A stretch of 64,000 bases of DNA. It comes from Paracoccaceae bacterium. Its GTDB lineage: Bacteria; Pseudomonadota; Alphaproteobacteria; Rhodobacterales; Rhodobacteraceae. The notes under the pieces are model-generated. The model ran no database searches, had not been told where the DNA came from, and saw only the letters and a list, made by a program, of their open reading frames with translations. The stretch spans positions 2,336,492-2,400,491 of the forward strand of contig WLWX01000001.1 in assembly GCA_012103375.1 (NCBI GenBank), written 5' to 3'. Below are positions 1-9,174 of this stretch, one piece after another. The translations under genes were made by a program, and so were the position numbers. Numbering within the stretch: the first letter of the stretch is position 1; each line of letters starts with the position of its first letter.

Positions 1-428
1 CAATAAGCGTGTTGTTTGAACGGCTGACCGGACTGTCGCCGCTGGCCATAACCCTGATCGCCATCGCCGCGACGCTGAACGGTGTCGTGATACAGATCAT
101 CATGGCGTCCCGGGTCCTCTATGGGTTGGGCAATGCGGGGCGGATCCCGGGTGTGTTTGCGCGGGTGAATCCGGTGACGCACACGCCTTTGATTTCGACC
201 GTGATCGTGTCGGTGCTGGTGCTGGCGTTGTTTCTGCCTATCGAACGGCTGGCCGAGACCACGACGCAGATCATCCTTGTCGTGTTTGTTCTGGTGAACC
301 TGTCGCTGGTGCGGATCAAACTGCGTGGCGATCCGGCGCCAGAGGGCGTCTTCGTCGCGCCGATCTGGGTGCCGGTTCTGGGCGTGGTGACGTGCCTTGG
401 CCTGCTGGCAGGCCCGGTGGTTATCTGA
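1..428 (+). CDS. APC-family amino acid permease, C-terminal part
   Basis: The reading frame is open to the left edge, so the gene is cut by the window; a GTG at position 9 is internal. What remains is about 140 residues with several hydrophobic segments. The motif SRVLYGLGNAGRIPGVFARV is typical of the cytoplasmic loop in amino acid-polyamine-organocation transporters (basic amino acid/cationic type). The protein should sit in the inner membrane and import an amino acid or polyamine. Substrate cannot be told from this fragment. Its stop overlaps by 8 bases the stop of the convergent cytochrome remnant. Confidence 0.75.
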   Translation, partial: ISVLFERLTGLSPLAITLIAIAATLNGVVIQIIMASRVLYGLGNAGRIPGVFARVNPVTHTPLISTVIVSVLVLALFLPIERLAETTTQIILVVFVLVNLSLVRIKLRGDPAPEGVFVAPIWVPVLGVVTCLGLLAGPVVI

Positions 429-729
429 CGTTAGGAAGCCAAACTCGGGCCACCGCCTCGTGAGTCTTATCTTTCGGCGCGGCGAGGTCGTGGAACGGCA
501 TCGGAACATGGGGGGTAGGCAGCCACTGACGCGGGGATATATCGCCCGGTTCAACATCCTTCGCGACGGTTCTAAAAGCCGGGGCCGCATCGCTGCCATC
601 CGCGCCCGGGGCGACGATATCGCATTCCGCGCACCCGGTTTTTGCCAGCAGCTGCCCACGCGCGGCATCTGCCGCCAACGCCGGTTGCGAAAGGCTTATC
701 GGCCCGATTGCAACTACCGTTTTACGCAT
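421..729 (-). pseudogene. Decayed monoheme cytochrome c-like gene (heme ligand lost)
   Basis: From the ATG at 729 the frame gives 102 residues: a short signal-like leader ending in QPALA, then RGQLLAKTGCAECD followed by VAPGADGSDAAP. This is the layout of small periplasmic class I cytochromes c, whose heme site reads CxxCH. Here the axial histidine codon is replaced by aspartate (CAECD), so covalent heme may form but normal axial ligation cannot. The C-terminal region keeps a TPHVPMP-like stretch carrying the usual methionine, but the expected final helix is lost, suggesting a frameshift. A MITE lies 97 bp upstream of its start. I infer a pseudogene; a non-heme derivative is less likely. Confidence 0.5.
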
Positions 730-825
730 GCCGCGCTGGGCTTGCGTTGTCAGGATCAGGATCGGCAGTTGCTGCAAGGACAGGCGTCGCAGCGAATTGA
801 TCTGGCGCAAGGTCAGACCTGCGCC

Positions 826-1043
826 GATTGTGTTGAAAAACTCCGAAATCAGAGCGTCGCGGATTTCTTGCGAAAACCTATGAAGCGAAATAGTCGGAAA
901 GCTTTGACCACGAGACAGCGCATGGCTGCGCGTGAGCGCATGTAGGCGATTTGGGCCGACCCCCGCGCCAAAAATTTAGGATCGGGCTGCATGGAAAGAA
1001 AAATCATCGTTCAGGCCCTAAAACGGAGTTTTTCAACACAATC
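826..1043 (+). mobile_element. 218-bp MITE, copy 1
   Basis: A 218-bp non-coding element bounded by perfect 20-bp terminal inverted repeats starting GATTGTGTTG and ending CAACACAATC. It is flanked by a 4-bp target duplication CGCC (822-825 and 1044-1047). By eye it is identical to the copies at 25417-25634 (inverted) and 26081-26298. It contains no transposase frame, so it would need one supplied in trans; the ends resemble those of IS5/IS1182-type elements, but the parent is not in the window. It lies between the cytochrome remnant and ftsH, 44 bp before the ftsH start, and may separate ftsH from its original promoter. Confidence 0.9.
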
Positions 1044-1087
1044 CGCCCTTGTGGTCTTTTGGCGTGGTATGAACCGAAGGCGCAGGC

Positions 1088-2974
1088 ATGCCCGAGCAAC
1101 CGACCGGTCCGAAGAAACAACCTTCGATCCAGCCGAGCACTCTGATGCTGATGGCGGCGATTGTCATGGGCACCTACTCCGTAGTGGCAGTTCTGTCCGA
1201 ATCTGGCGGATCTGCGGTTCAGACCGTCGCCTATAGCGACCTGAAAGCGATGATCCGCGAAGGCGAAGTTGCTTCGGCCCTGCTGGAAGAGCACTCGGTG
1301 ACCCTGACGATTGGCGATGCCGAACTGGGAACTGTCGAGCGGTTTCGTGCCACAACGCCGACCCAGGGGCCGACCCAGGGCGATCCTGATCTGTTGCCGA
1401 TGCTCGAAGCCCATGGCGTGACTGTTTCGGCCCGTGCCCCACAGGGGGTGTCCATGCTCAGCTATGTATTGCCCTGGATATTGATCCTTGGGTTCTATCT
1501 TTGGTTGCAGCGCCGGATGATGGGCAGAATGTCGGGCGGGCTGGGGGCAGGGGGGCTTGGCGGTATCTTCAGTGGTCGGTTCGCCAAACCTGTCCAGCCC
1601 AAGCAGCGCATTACCTTCGACGACGTCGCCGGGCAGGATCAGGCGAAAAAAGAAGTGTCCGAACTGGTCGAGTTCCTGCGCGATCCCGATAGGTTTTCGC
1701 GTGTTGGTGCCGAAGTACCCCATGGGGTTCTTCTGATGGGACCGCCCGGAACCGGCAAAACGCTGCTGGCCAGGGCATTGGCGGGTGAGGCCGACGTGCC
1801 GTTCTTTTCCACCTCGGGGTCCGAATTCATCGAGGTCTTCGTAGGGGTCGGTGCGGGCCGGGTGCGCAAGATGTTCGAGGCCGCACGCAAAGTCGCACCT
1901 GCCATCGTCTTCATTGACGAATTGGACAGTATCGGCCGCACGCGGGGCACCGGGCTGGGCGGCGGCCATGATGAGCGCGAGCAGACGCTGAACCAGATCC
2001 TGGCCGAACTCGACGGGTTTGATGGGCAAGAAGCGGTGGTTGTGCTGGCTGCAACAAATCGTCCCGACGTGCTGGATCCGGCATTGTTGCGGCCTGGGCG
2101 GTTCGACCGTCATGTGACGCTGAACCTGCCCGACAAGGATGACCGCCGCGCGATCCTGGATATCCATGCCCGCAATCTGCCACTGGCTGATCCGGCTGAC
2201 CTGGACCTTATCGCCGCAGGTACGCCGGGGTTTTCCGGGGCAGATCTGGAAAACCTGTTGAATGAGGCGGCCATCGGTGCTGCGCGGCGTAGCGCTGCCA
2301 CCATCCTGCGTGGTGATCTGGAGGAGGCGCGCGACAAGGTGATGATGGGCACTGTGCGAACGCTGGCAATCCAGCCAGACGAAAAACACCGATTGGCGGT
2401 TCACGAAGCTGGCCACACGGCGGCGGCGTACTATGCGCCTGGGGCCGATCCCATCTACAAAGTCACGATCATACCGCGCGGGCGCAGTCTGGGCGGCACC
2501 CATATGCTGCCCGCGCATGAACGCCATACCCTATCGGAAGAATACCTTCGCGGTCAGTTGGTCACCCTGCTGGCCGGACGCGCCGCCGAGAAACTGCTGA
2601 TCGGCACGGTCAGTTCGGGCGCTGACGATGATATCAAGCGAGCCACGGTACTGGCGCGATCCATGGTGGCGCGCTGGGGGATGGACGATGATATCGGACC
2701 AATGGACCTGCGTGAGAGTGAGGATCACCCGTTCCTTGGCCAATCCATCGCAAAGCCGCGCAGCTTTGCCGAAGGCACGGCCGTCCGGGTGGACGAAGCC
2801 GTGATGGAGCTTTTGAATATCGCCAGCGCCGATGCCACCAGAATTCTGAAACAACACCGCAAAGCCGTTGCGCAACTGGTGGCCGAATTGGAGCGCGCCG
2901 AGACGCTGGATCTGGCCGCGATTCAACGCTGTCTTGGGGGTGATGATCGGTGCGCAGATGTCGCGCATTCCTGA
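1088..2974 (+). CDS. ftsH: ATP-dependent zinc metalloprotease FtsH (paralogue)
   Basis: 628 residues, normal FtsH length. Two N-terminal membrane segments (about 17-36 and 125-142) flank a small periplasmic domain. The AAA module has Walker A GPPGTGKT at 218-225 and Walker [11 protein letters not shown] near 274-283, with an arginine-finger region (RPGRFDR). The peptidase zinc site HEAGH is at 439-443. The enzyme should form a membrane hexamer that extracts and degrades membrane and regulatory proteins. Roseobacters usually carry another ftsH elsewhere in a tol/tRNA-modification context; the unusual periplasmic sequence and lone context suggest this is the accessory copy (inference). The upstream sequence is truncated by a MITE. 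Confidence 0.93.
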   Translation: MPEQPTGPKKQPSIQPSTLMLMAAIVMGTYSVVAVLSESGGSAVQTVAYSDLKAMIREGEVASALLEEHSVTLTIGDAELGTVERFRATTPTQGPTQGDPDLLPMLEAHGVTVSARAPQGVSMLSYVLPWILILGFYLWLQRRMMGRMSGGLGAGGLGGIFSGRFAKPVQPKQRITFDDVAGQDQAKKEVSELVEFLRDPDRFSRVGAEVPHGVLLMGPPGTGKTLLARALAGEADVPFFSTSGSEFIEVFVGVGAGRVRKMFEAARKVAPAIVFIDELDSIGRTRGTGLGGGHDEREQTLNQILAELDGFDGQEAVVVLAATNRPDVLDPALLRPGRFDRHVTLNLPDKDDRRAILDIHARNLPLADPADLDLIAAGTPGFSGADLENLLNEAAIGAARRSAATILRGDLEEARDKVMMGTVRTLAIQPDEKHRLAVHEAGHTAAAYYAPGADPIYKVTIIPRGRSLGGTHMLPAHERHTLSEEYLRGQLVTLLAGRAAEKLLIGTVSSGADDDIKRATVLARSMVARWGMDDDIGPMDLRESEDHPFLGQSIAKPRSFAEGTAVRVDEAVMELLNIASADATRILKQHRKAVAQLVAELERAETLDLAAIQRCLGGDDRCADVAHS

Positions 2975-3008
2975 CCTGAACCTGTTTTCTGCATAAAGAT
3001 GTCGAGTG

Positions 3009-4526
3009 TCATTCCGATCGTAGATCGATCGCCTGCATTGCGAGGTTCACCGTCGCCTCGATTGTGCCCGTCGCGCAGACCGCAACCCAGCCAAAGGGAA
3101 TGTCTGCATGCGCATACTGCTGCCTGACAATCGCACCATCTGCATCCGATGCATCGCCAATACGTGCCTGAACGCGCTCAATCAGCGTCGGCAAAGGCGC
3201 GTCCAGCCAGAGCGATCGAGACGCGACGCCGGATTTCAATTCAAGCTTCTTCGCTGCGGCGCGCATCGGTTCATCAAGAAAGGTGGCATCGATCAGAACC
3301 GAATGACCCGCTGCAAGAATGCGGCCTGCCCGGGAAAACAGCCGGTCATAGACGGCATGCCGCGCGTCCGGCGCGTAGGCTTCGCCATCAAGGCGTTGTT
3401 CGGGTGCCGTGTCGCGCATGGATTTGCGTTCCAGATCGCTGCGCAGATGCACCGCGCCGGGGCAGGTTCCAATCAGCGGCGCAAGCGCGCGCGAAACGGT
3501 CGTCTTGCCGGCCCCCGACAGGCCGCCAAGCAGCACCAGGACCGGGGCTGCTGGCCGCAGGAACGAAACCGCATCGTCAAGGAACCCGACCGCTTCGCCA
3601 TCAGCCGGCGCGCCCGTCGCGGCGGCGGTTTGTACCGTGACCATGGCCCGGATGGCCGCGCGTACCGACAGGAACAGCGGCAGTGCGGCCAGACCGGAAT
3701 CCTCGTCGCCCGCAGCGGCCAGAAGATAGGCATTGAGCGTGATGTTCGCAGCCCGGTCCAGACCATGGTGGCGCAGGTCCATCAGCAGAAAGGCCAGATC
3801 ATAAAGGACATCGCAGGTGCCCAGAATTTCGTCGAATTCCAGCGCGTCGAAAGGCACTGGTCTGCCGTCGATCAGAACCAGATTGCGCAGGTGCAGATCA
3901 CCATGGCCGCGCCGAACGTGACCAGCCTTGCCCCGCTGCCGTAGCAAGGGTGCGATGGTTTCCAGTGTGGCGCGGCTGTAGCGTTCGAACCGCGCAATCC
4001 GATCTGGCCCCAACTCGGCCCTCATATCGGCGAAGACCCGGGCCAGTTCATCCAGAATATCCGCGATCAGCTTGGCACCATCGCACGCTCGCATGGGGGT
4101 TTGCGCGTGAAAGGCGTGCACCTCTCGGCCCAGATCGTCCGCCAACGCGTCGCTGATGCCGTTCGATTTCGCGATCACCGAAAGCTCATGCGCGGCCGGG
4201 AAACGCTTCATGCGCAGCACCCATTCGACCGGCCTGCCGGTACCGTTTAATTCCAGCTTGCCGCCCGGCTGCGCGGTCACGGGGACCACGTCCCGATAGA
4301 TTTGCGGCGCGACAGGCTGGTTTAACTCCAGCTCGCGCCGCAGCATCGCCTCGCGCTGTGTCAGCGTCCTCAGATCCATATAATCATAGTGTACCGCGCG
4401 TTTGATCTTCAACGCGACCTCACCAGCCAGAAAGACCAGCGCGCCATGGGTCTGCACCACTTCTACCTGGTCGCCGCCCGGATGCCCGGCGGCAGAGCTG
4501 AGGAAAGAGATGACCTTGTCCTGCAT
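3009..4526 (-). CDS. Two-domain kinase: APH-like phosphotransferase plus P-loop NTPase
   Basis: 505 residues with two domains. The N-terminal ~320 residues have the aminoglycoside-phosphotransferase/choline-kinase fold, with catalytic loop HGDLHLRN near residue 207 and a following acidic metal site. The C-terminal ~170 residues are a small P-loop kinase with GGLSGAGKTT near residue 340, similar to gluconate kinase/zeta-toxin-like AAA_33 domains. Such fusions are common in Proteobacteria as 'bifunctional aminoglycoside phosphotransferase/ATP-binding protein'; no substrate is established. The gene is convergent with ftsH, 34 bp apart, and diverges from the antiporter. A role in resistance should not be assumed from the APH label. 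Confidence 0.8.
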   Translation of the reverse strand: MQDKVISFLSSAAGHPGGDQVEVVQTHGALVFLAGEVALKIKRAVHYDYMDLRTLTQREAMLRRELELNQPVAPQIYRDVVPVTAQPGGKLELNGTGRPVEWVLRMKRFPAAHELSVIAKSNGISDALADDLGREVHAFHAQTPMRACDGAKLIADILDELARVFADMRAELGPDRIARFERYSRATLETIAPLLRQRGKAGHVRRGHGDLHLRNLVLIDGRPVPFDALEFDEILGTCDVLYDLAFLLMDLRHHGLDRAANITLNAYLLAAAGDEDSGLAALPLFLSVRAAIRAMVTVQTAAATGAPADGEAVGFLDDAVSFLRPAAPVLVLLGGLSGAGKTTVSRALAPLIGTCPGAVHLRSDLERKSMRDTAPEQRLDGEAYAPDARHAVYDRLFSRAGRILAAGHSVLIDATFLDEPMRAAAKKLELKSGVASRSLWLDAPLPTLIERVQARIGDASDADGAIVRQQYAHADIPFGWVAVCATGTIEATVNLAMQAIDLRSE

Positions 4527-4707
4527 GGTGGCGGACCCTCAACAGTGGATCGGATACGGTGACCAAGCATCTTGCAGCTATCCTATTAGGTGGCGCGGCC
4601 AGCAATATTGAGCGTGATCAATCCGGGTCCGTCGCGTTCTTCGTAAGCTGATCAAACACCTTCGAAGCACTCACACAATCGCAGCTGCCTAGAACAAGGG
4701 TCCCGCG

Positions 4708-5883
4708 ATGATGATTGACCACGGCCTTTTGATCACATTGGGATTGTTGTTCCTTGCGGGCCTATTGGCCGACCAGATCGGCCGACGCTCGGCAATTCCG
4801 CGTGTCACGCTGCTGCTGCTGTGCGGGCTGTTGGTCGGGGGGTCCGGACTGGATGTCGTCCCGATGCAAGTGACCGCGCTTTATCCGATCCTTTCGGTCA
4901 TCGCCCTGACCATGGTTGCCTTCCTGTTGGGTGGGGCACTGAAGGCGGCAACGTTGCGCGCGCAGGGGGCGACCATCCTGCTGATCTCGGTCGCGATTGT
5001 GTTGGCGACGCTGTTGATCGTCACGGTTGGGCTGTCCCTTGTCGGGCTGCCAATCGGCCTGGCAATGTTGCTGGCGTCGATTGCGACGGCAACGGCCCCG
5101 GCGGCGACGAATGATGTGATACGCCAGTCGGGGGTGGACAACGATTTTACCCGCGCGCTGAGTGGTATTGTCGCCATTGATGACGCCTGGGGTCTGATCG
5201 CCTTCAGCCTGGTGGTCACTATCGTTGCGCAACTGCCTGGCCCCTCGGCTGAGGTAGAGGTGTTGAACGCCGGATGGGAGATCGGCGGCGCCCTTGTTCT
5301 GGGGCTGATCATCGGCTGCCCGGCTGCCTATCTGACGGGCCGCCTTAGCGGTGGTGAACCGTTGCAGGTCGAGGCTTTGGGCCTGGTCTTCCTGACCGCT
5401 GGCCTGGCGATCTGGTCAGAAGTGTCCTTTCTGATTGCCGGGATGGTTGCCGGAGCCATCATCGTCAATTTCGCCTCCCACCACGTCCGGGCCTTTCACG
5501 AGATCGAGCACATTCAATGGCCTTTCATGGTGATTTTCTTCATCCTGGCCGGGGCATCACTTGAAATGGCAACCGCCATCGAGTTGGGCGGCGTCGGCCT
5601 TGCATTTGTTGGATTGCGGTTTGTGTCGCGGATCATCGGCGGCTGGCTGGGCGGAACGCTGGCAAAAGTACCGCTGGCCGACCGTGCCATGTACGGCGCA
5701 GCATTGTTGCCGCAAGCCGGAGTGGCCATCGGCATGGCGCTTGTGGCCGCGCAGCAATTTCCACTGTGGTCCGCGCAGATCATGGCGCTGACGGTGGGCA
5801 GCACCGTGATCTTTGAATTGCTCGGCCCGGTGGTCTGCGCCTATGCGATCCGCAGATCCACCCTAAAAGACCCGGCGACCTAG
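4708..5883 (+). CDS. Cation:proton antiporter (CPA2/NhaP-like)
   Basis: 391 residues, almost entirely hydrophobic, with about 11-12 predicted membrane segments and no cytosolic regulatory domain. The middle carries an unwound-helix region (ATATAPAATNDV) and an acidic pair in IDDAWGL, which fit the ion-binding site of monovalent cation:proton antiporters. The first ATG follows AAGGGTCCCGCG and sits at the usual distance. It should exchange Na+ or K+ for H+ across the inner membrane. It lies less than 1.3 kb from the Na+-pumping NQR operon, so sodium cycling is a reasonable inference. It converges on the pentaheme cytochrome gene, 13 bp apart. Confidence 0.85.
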   Translation: MMIDHGLLITLGLLFLAGLLADQIGRRSAIPRVTLLLLCGLLVGGSGLDVVPMQVTALYPILSVIALTMVAFLLGGALKAATLRAQGATILLISVAIVLATLLIVTVGLSLVGLPIGLAMLLASIATATAPAATNDVIRQSGVDNDFTRALSGIVAIDDAWGLIAFSLVVTIVAQLPGPSAEVEVLNAGWEIGGALVLGLIIGCPAAYLTGRLSGGEPLQVEALGLVFLTAGLAIWSEVSFLIAGMVAGAIIVNFASHHVRAFHEIEHIQWPFMVIFFILAGASLEMATAIELGGVGLAFVGLRFVSRIIGGWLGGTLAKVPLADRAMYGAALLPQAGVAIGMALVAAQQFPLWSAQIMALTVGSTVIFELLGPVVCAYAIRRSTLKDPAT

Positions 5884-5896
5884 CGGCACTCGTCGC

Positions 5897-7000
5897 TTAG
5901 GGGCGTGTCAGGTCCGAGATGTCAATTTCGGTGCTCTGGCCCAGATCCTCAAGGCTGTCGTAAAGCAGCTGCAAGGCATAGTGCGGGTTGTGGGCGTATA
6001 TCGCAGGTTCTTTGGCAATCAATTGATAGTTATAGGCCGCCTTCAACAGCCGAGGTGTCCAGCTTTGATACCGGTTGGGGAATATCGCCTCGCTTGCTGA
6101 GGCCGTTCCGTCACCGTCACTGTCGGCAAAGAAATAAGGAAACGCATGGGCTGAATAGACCACTGGCGCGCTGGATACCTCGGCCGCGTATTGCATGATC
6201 GCGGCTTCCAGCCGGGCGTGCAGCCTTTGTATCGGGTCCGAGATCCCCTCACCCGTGTCGCCATCGCCATCAAAATCCGTGGGCGAGGTACGGATGTCGG
6301 CAAAGGTTTCCGCACCGCTGTGGCAAGTCGTGCAGGAAGCGATCTCGACTTCCAGCGAGTGCGGGTTGTGGCAGTCGGTGCAGGTGCTGAGGTTGGGCAC
6401 ATGGGTGAACTGCCCTTTGTAATCCTTGCCCGGGTATTCAAAGCCGCCGCGGGCAACGCCGCCCATCAGCGACGCGGCCGATGGTGCATAATGCACGTTG
6501 ATGAATCCAAGATCGCCAGCGATGACGTCGTCATCCAAACCCGCAGTTGCCGTTTCGACCCTGACGGTCGAGGCCCGGCCCTGATGGCAGACGGTACAGA
6601 TCGCCGAAGACCCCAGTGACCCGACCGAGGTGCCGGACGGGAACGGCACCGCGCCAAGCGCTGTGGCGGCGGGATTGTGGCAGGCTGCGCAATCCACCGA
6701 TGTTCCGATGCCGACCGAATGCTCGATCACGCCGGGCAGGGACATGGGTCCGCTCAGGTAATCAATGACCCCGGTGCTGGAATGGCATACCGCGCAGGTG
6801 CCGGGAATCTCACCATCTTCGTCCCAATGGGTGAAGGATTCCGAGGTGCCATTTGCATGGGGCGAGGCGAGCCATGCCTCGGTGATTTCGGCAATCGTTG
6901 GCTTGGTTTCCGCGTCACTTTGCGCACCAGCCTGAACGCCGATCAGTGCACTCGAAATCAATATCATCGCGCCCAAGCGGCGCTTTGCGAGATGTGCCAT
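5897..7000 (-). CDS. Periplasmic pentaheme c-type cytochrome
   Basis: I chose the ATG at 7000 because it opens a signal peptide (MAHLAKRRLGAM, hydrophobic core, cleavage near QAGAQS); a longer frame reaches 7072. The 367-residue product has five CxxCH heme sites: CAVCH, CAACH, CTVCH, CTDCH and CTTCH. It also has two aspartate-rich loops (DFDGDGDTGEG and SDGDGT) resembling calcium-binding EF-hand/dockerin loops. The product should be a secreted electron carrier or reductase subunit. It is transcribed away from the NQR operon across a 147-bp gap, suggesting a shared control region. The electron partner is unknown. Confidence 0.85.
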   Translation of the reverse strand: MAHLAKRRLGAMILISSALIGVQAGAQSDAETKPTIAEITEAWLASPHANGTSESFTHWDEDGEIPGTCAVCHSSTGVIDYLSGPMSLPGVIEHSVGIGTSVDCAACHNPAATALGAVPFPSGTSVGSLGSSAICTVCHQGRASTVRVETATAGLDDDVIAGDLGFINVHYAPSAASLMGGVARGGFEYPGKDYKGQFTHVPNLSTCTDCHNPHSLEVEIASCTTCHSGAETFADIRTSPTDFDGDGDTGEGISDPIQRLHARLEAAIMQYAAEVSSAPVVYSAHAFPYFFADSDGDGTASASEAIFPNRYQSWTPRLLKAAYNYQLIAKEPAIYAHNPHYALQLLYDSLEDLGQSTEIDISDLTRP

Positions 7001-7147
7001 GCCAATTTCCCGTTTGGTGCTGATTGCCCCAGTTTTGCCTAAACGGCGGGCAGGCCAATTGACCAAGATCAATCACCCTGACGTCGCGCACACCTAAGTC
7101 TTTGTGCGCGCCACCTCGGTACGCGGATCATCAACAGGCCAAGCTCA

Positions 7148-8386
7148 GTGAAGCATTTCGACATAAAAAAAGGAGCGTGGCCAACAAACGGCCACCCGCC
7201 GGTACAGCAGATTGCCGAGGCGATCAGACCGCGATCCGTTGCGCTGTTGGGCACTGATTTTCCGAACCTGCGACCCAGGTTTGCAGTGCAACCCGGCGAT
7301 GCGGTCACAACCGGGCAAGCGCTTTTTCATGACCGCAGACACCCGGATATTGCCTTTGTGTCGCCGGTCAATGGCACGGTGACAGATCTGTCGTACGGGC
7401 CGCGCAGAACCTTGTCGGCCTGCATTGTTGAGGTTGGCAAGCAGGGTTCCGATCACCCCGCAATGCCAAAACCAGACGAAGCAGACGATGGCGCAATCCG
7501 CGCGACGCTGTTGAAACGCGGCTTCTGGCCCGCATTTCGGACCCGTCCCTTTGGGCTGACACCGGCCCCCACAGCCACCCCAAGTGCGATTTTCGTCAAT
7601 GCCACCCAGCCCTCATCCCACGCGGCAGATCCGGCGCTGGTTCTGGAAGGGCGGCAGGACGATTTCCAGCGTGGTGTGAACACTCTCACTGAATTGACGC
7701 AAGGCGTGGTCCATATCTGCCAAAGCCGGGGGCCGGCCTTTGGTGCGCAAAGCGATCGGGTCGAGGTGGCGATATTCAGCGGCTCACATGCGGCTGGGCT
7801 GTCAGGCACCCATATCGACAGGTTGCACAGGGTTGGCGCGGATCGACAGGTCTGGACGATTGGCTATCAGGACGTCATCGCCATCGGCCATCTTTTCCTA
7901 TCCGGTCGGTACGATGCCGACCGCGTGGTATCTGTCACCGGCTCTGCGGCCGTAAACCCACGGCTGGTGCGCAGCGTACTGGGCGCCGACCTTGCAAGCC
8001 TTTGCGAAAATGCGCCTGTGCGGTGCTTGTCGGGCGATCACCTCAGCGGTCGGGACGCTCGATTTCTTGGTCGTTTCCACGATCAGGTGACTTTGAACGA
8101 CCCGGCCCAATCAACAGTCCCTGTAACCTGGCTGGCAAGGATGCTCGGCACCCAGGGCGCATTGGTCCCGAGCGCGGCGTTGGAAAACGCGCTGGCGCCA
8201 GACATCTTGCCGGTGCCGCTGATGCGCGCACTCAGCATCGGTGATTGCGAAGCTGCCGAGCGTTCGGGATGCCTGGCGCTGGTGGAAGAAGATGTCGCGA
8301 TGTTGTCGCGAAACTGCACCAGCGGTGCGGATTATGGTGCGTTGCTGCGTCAAGTGCTCGACAGCTTGAAGGAACAGGCGGCGTGA
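7148..8386 (+). CDS. nqrA: Na+-translocating NADH:quinone reductase subunit A
   Basis: 412 residues starting at GTG. The N-terminus FDIKKG and the VQPGDAVTTGQALF and FVSPVNGTV motifs match the barrel-sandwich region of NqrA/RnfC proteins. NqrA is the cytosolic, cofactor-poor subunit of Na+-NQR, associated with quinone binding. It is shorter than the about 446 residues of the Vibrio protein. First gene of a tightly packed operon: nqrB begins at or within its stop codon. The order A-B-C-D-E-F followed by apbE and nqrM identifies an NQR rather than an RNF operon (RNF order is A-B-C-D-G-E). Confidence 0.92.
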   Translation: MKHFDIKKGAWPTNGHPPVQQIAEAIRPRSVALLGTDFPNLRPRFAVQPGDAVTTGQALFHDRRHPDIAFVSPVNGTVTDLSYGPRRTLSACIVEVGKQGSDHPAMPKPDEADDGAIRATLLKRGFWPAFRTRPFGLTPAPTATPSAIFVNATQPSSHAADPALVLEGRQDDFQRGVNTLTELTQGVVHICQSRGPAFGAQSDRVEVAIFSGSHAAGLSGTHIDRLHRVGADRQVWTIGYQDVIAIGHLFLSGRYDADRVVSVTGSAAVNPRLVRSVLGADLASLCENAPVRCLSGDHLSGRDARFLGRFHDQVTLNDPAQSTVPVTWLARMLGTQGALVPSAALENALAPDILPVPLMRALSIGDCEAAERSGCLALVEEDVAMLSRNCTSGADYGALLRQVLDSLKEQAA

Positions 8387-8388
8387 AC

Positions 8389-9174
8389 ATGCCGTGGTAT
8401 TTCCTGCCACGCAGCATGGCCGGAGTCTGTCTGGCAACCTGGGCGGCCCTGGCGTTGCCGGTCGTCGTGATGGCCGAAGTGGGATCGGCCCGGTTGATCA
8501 TTTTGATTGCAATTGCTGCCGCCACCGCGCTGGCCTGGGAGTTTGCGTTTTCCGCGCTTCGTAACCGACCGCCAGGCCTGCACGGGATCGCGACGGGCCT
8601 GATCGTCGTTATTCTGTCTCCGGCTGATATTGCGATCTGGCAGCTGGTTTTGATGCTTTCGCTGGGGGTTTTGCTGGCAGATCTGGTTTTTGGCGGGCGC
8701 GGTTTTGGGTTCCTCAGCCCGGCGACTGTGACGCTGGCACTGGTCGCATTTTCCTTTCCGCAACTCGATCTCATGTCACCGCAACAGACACTCGCCCAGG
8801 CGTCGATCCCGGGTATGGTCCTGCTTGTCGCGCTTGGGCTGATTTCGTGGCGGGTACTTCTTGGAACCGCGCTGGGTTTCGCGGCGGCGGTTGCCGCGCT
8901 GGGGCAGGCTGTTGACCCGGTGGGTGCAGTCACGGCGTTGGCCTTCGGGCCGACCTTTCTGGTGGCCGATCCGTTGGCCGCCGCCGCAACCAACCTTGGT
9001 CGCCTGATCTATGGCGCGCTGGCCGGAGCACTTTGCGTGGTTCTGACCGGCGGGGCGGTTGTCACGACCGAGGCCGTGGTCTTTGCCGCCCTTTTGGCCA
9101 CCATTTTTGCGCCGCTGATCGACCATTTGGTGGTGCTTGCCCATGCAAGGCGACGCGCTGTGCACCATGGCTAA
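8389..9174 (+). CDS. nqrB: Na+-NQR subunit B (short form)
   Basis: About 261 residues from the ATG at 8389; a GTG at 8383 that overlaps the nqrA stop (GTGA) is an equally plausible start. It is a polytopic membrane protein with about 8-9 hydrophobic segments. LSPATVTLAL fits the motif whose threonine carries covalent FMN, and DPLAAAATNLGRLIYG matches the conserved NqrB/RnfD signature. NqrB forms the membrane core for sodium transport and quinone reduction. It is much shorter than the about 415-residue Vibrio subunit, missing the N-terminal extension and some helices; no frameshift is visible, so this is a compact variant. Confidence 0.88.
   Translation: MPWYFLPRSMAGVCLATWAALALPVVVMAEVGSARLIILIAIAAATALAWEFAFSALRNRPPGLHGIATGLIVVILSPADIAIWQLVLMLSLGVLLADLVFGGRGFGFLSPATVTLALVAFSFPQLDLMSPQQTLAQASIPGMVLLVALGLISWRVLLGTALGFAAAVAALGQAVDPVGAVTALAFGPTFLVADPLAAAATNLGRLIYGALAGALCVVLTGGAVVTTEAVVFAALLATIFAPLIDHLVVLAHARRRAVHHG

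Noticed and set aside
951-1145. Short frames starting inside the MITE
   Set aside because: They occur in each copy and run into whatever DNA flanks it; there is no RBS or conserved product.
1004-2527. Long minus-strand reading frame opposite ftsH (507 codons)
   Set aside because: It is the antisense shadow of ftsH in GC-rich DNA: no start signal, no hydrophobic or family features, and the plus-strand gene is certain.
3009-4526. Aminoglycoside resistance gene
   Set aside because: The APH-like domain is fused to a P-loop kinase; this widespread fusion family is not linked to antibiotic resistance.
5897-7072. Start of the pentaheme cytochrome at 7072
   Set aside because: The extra 24 residues would put charged sequence before the signal peptide; the ATG at 7000 gives a normal signal peptide.
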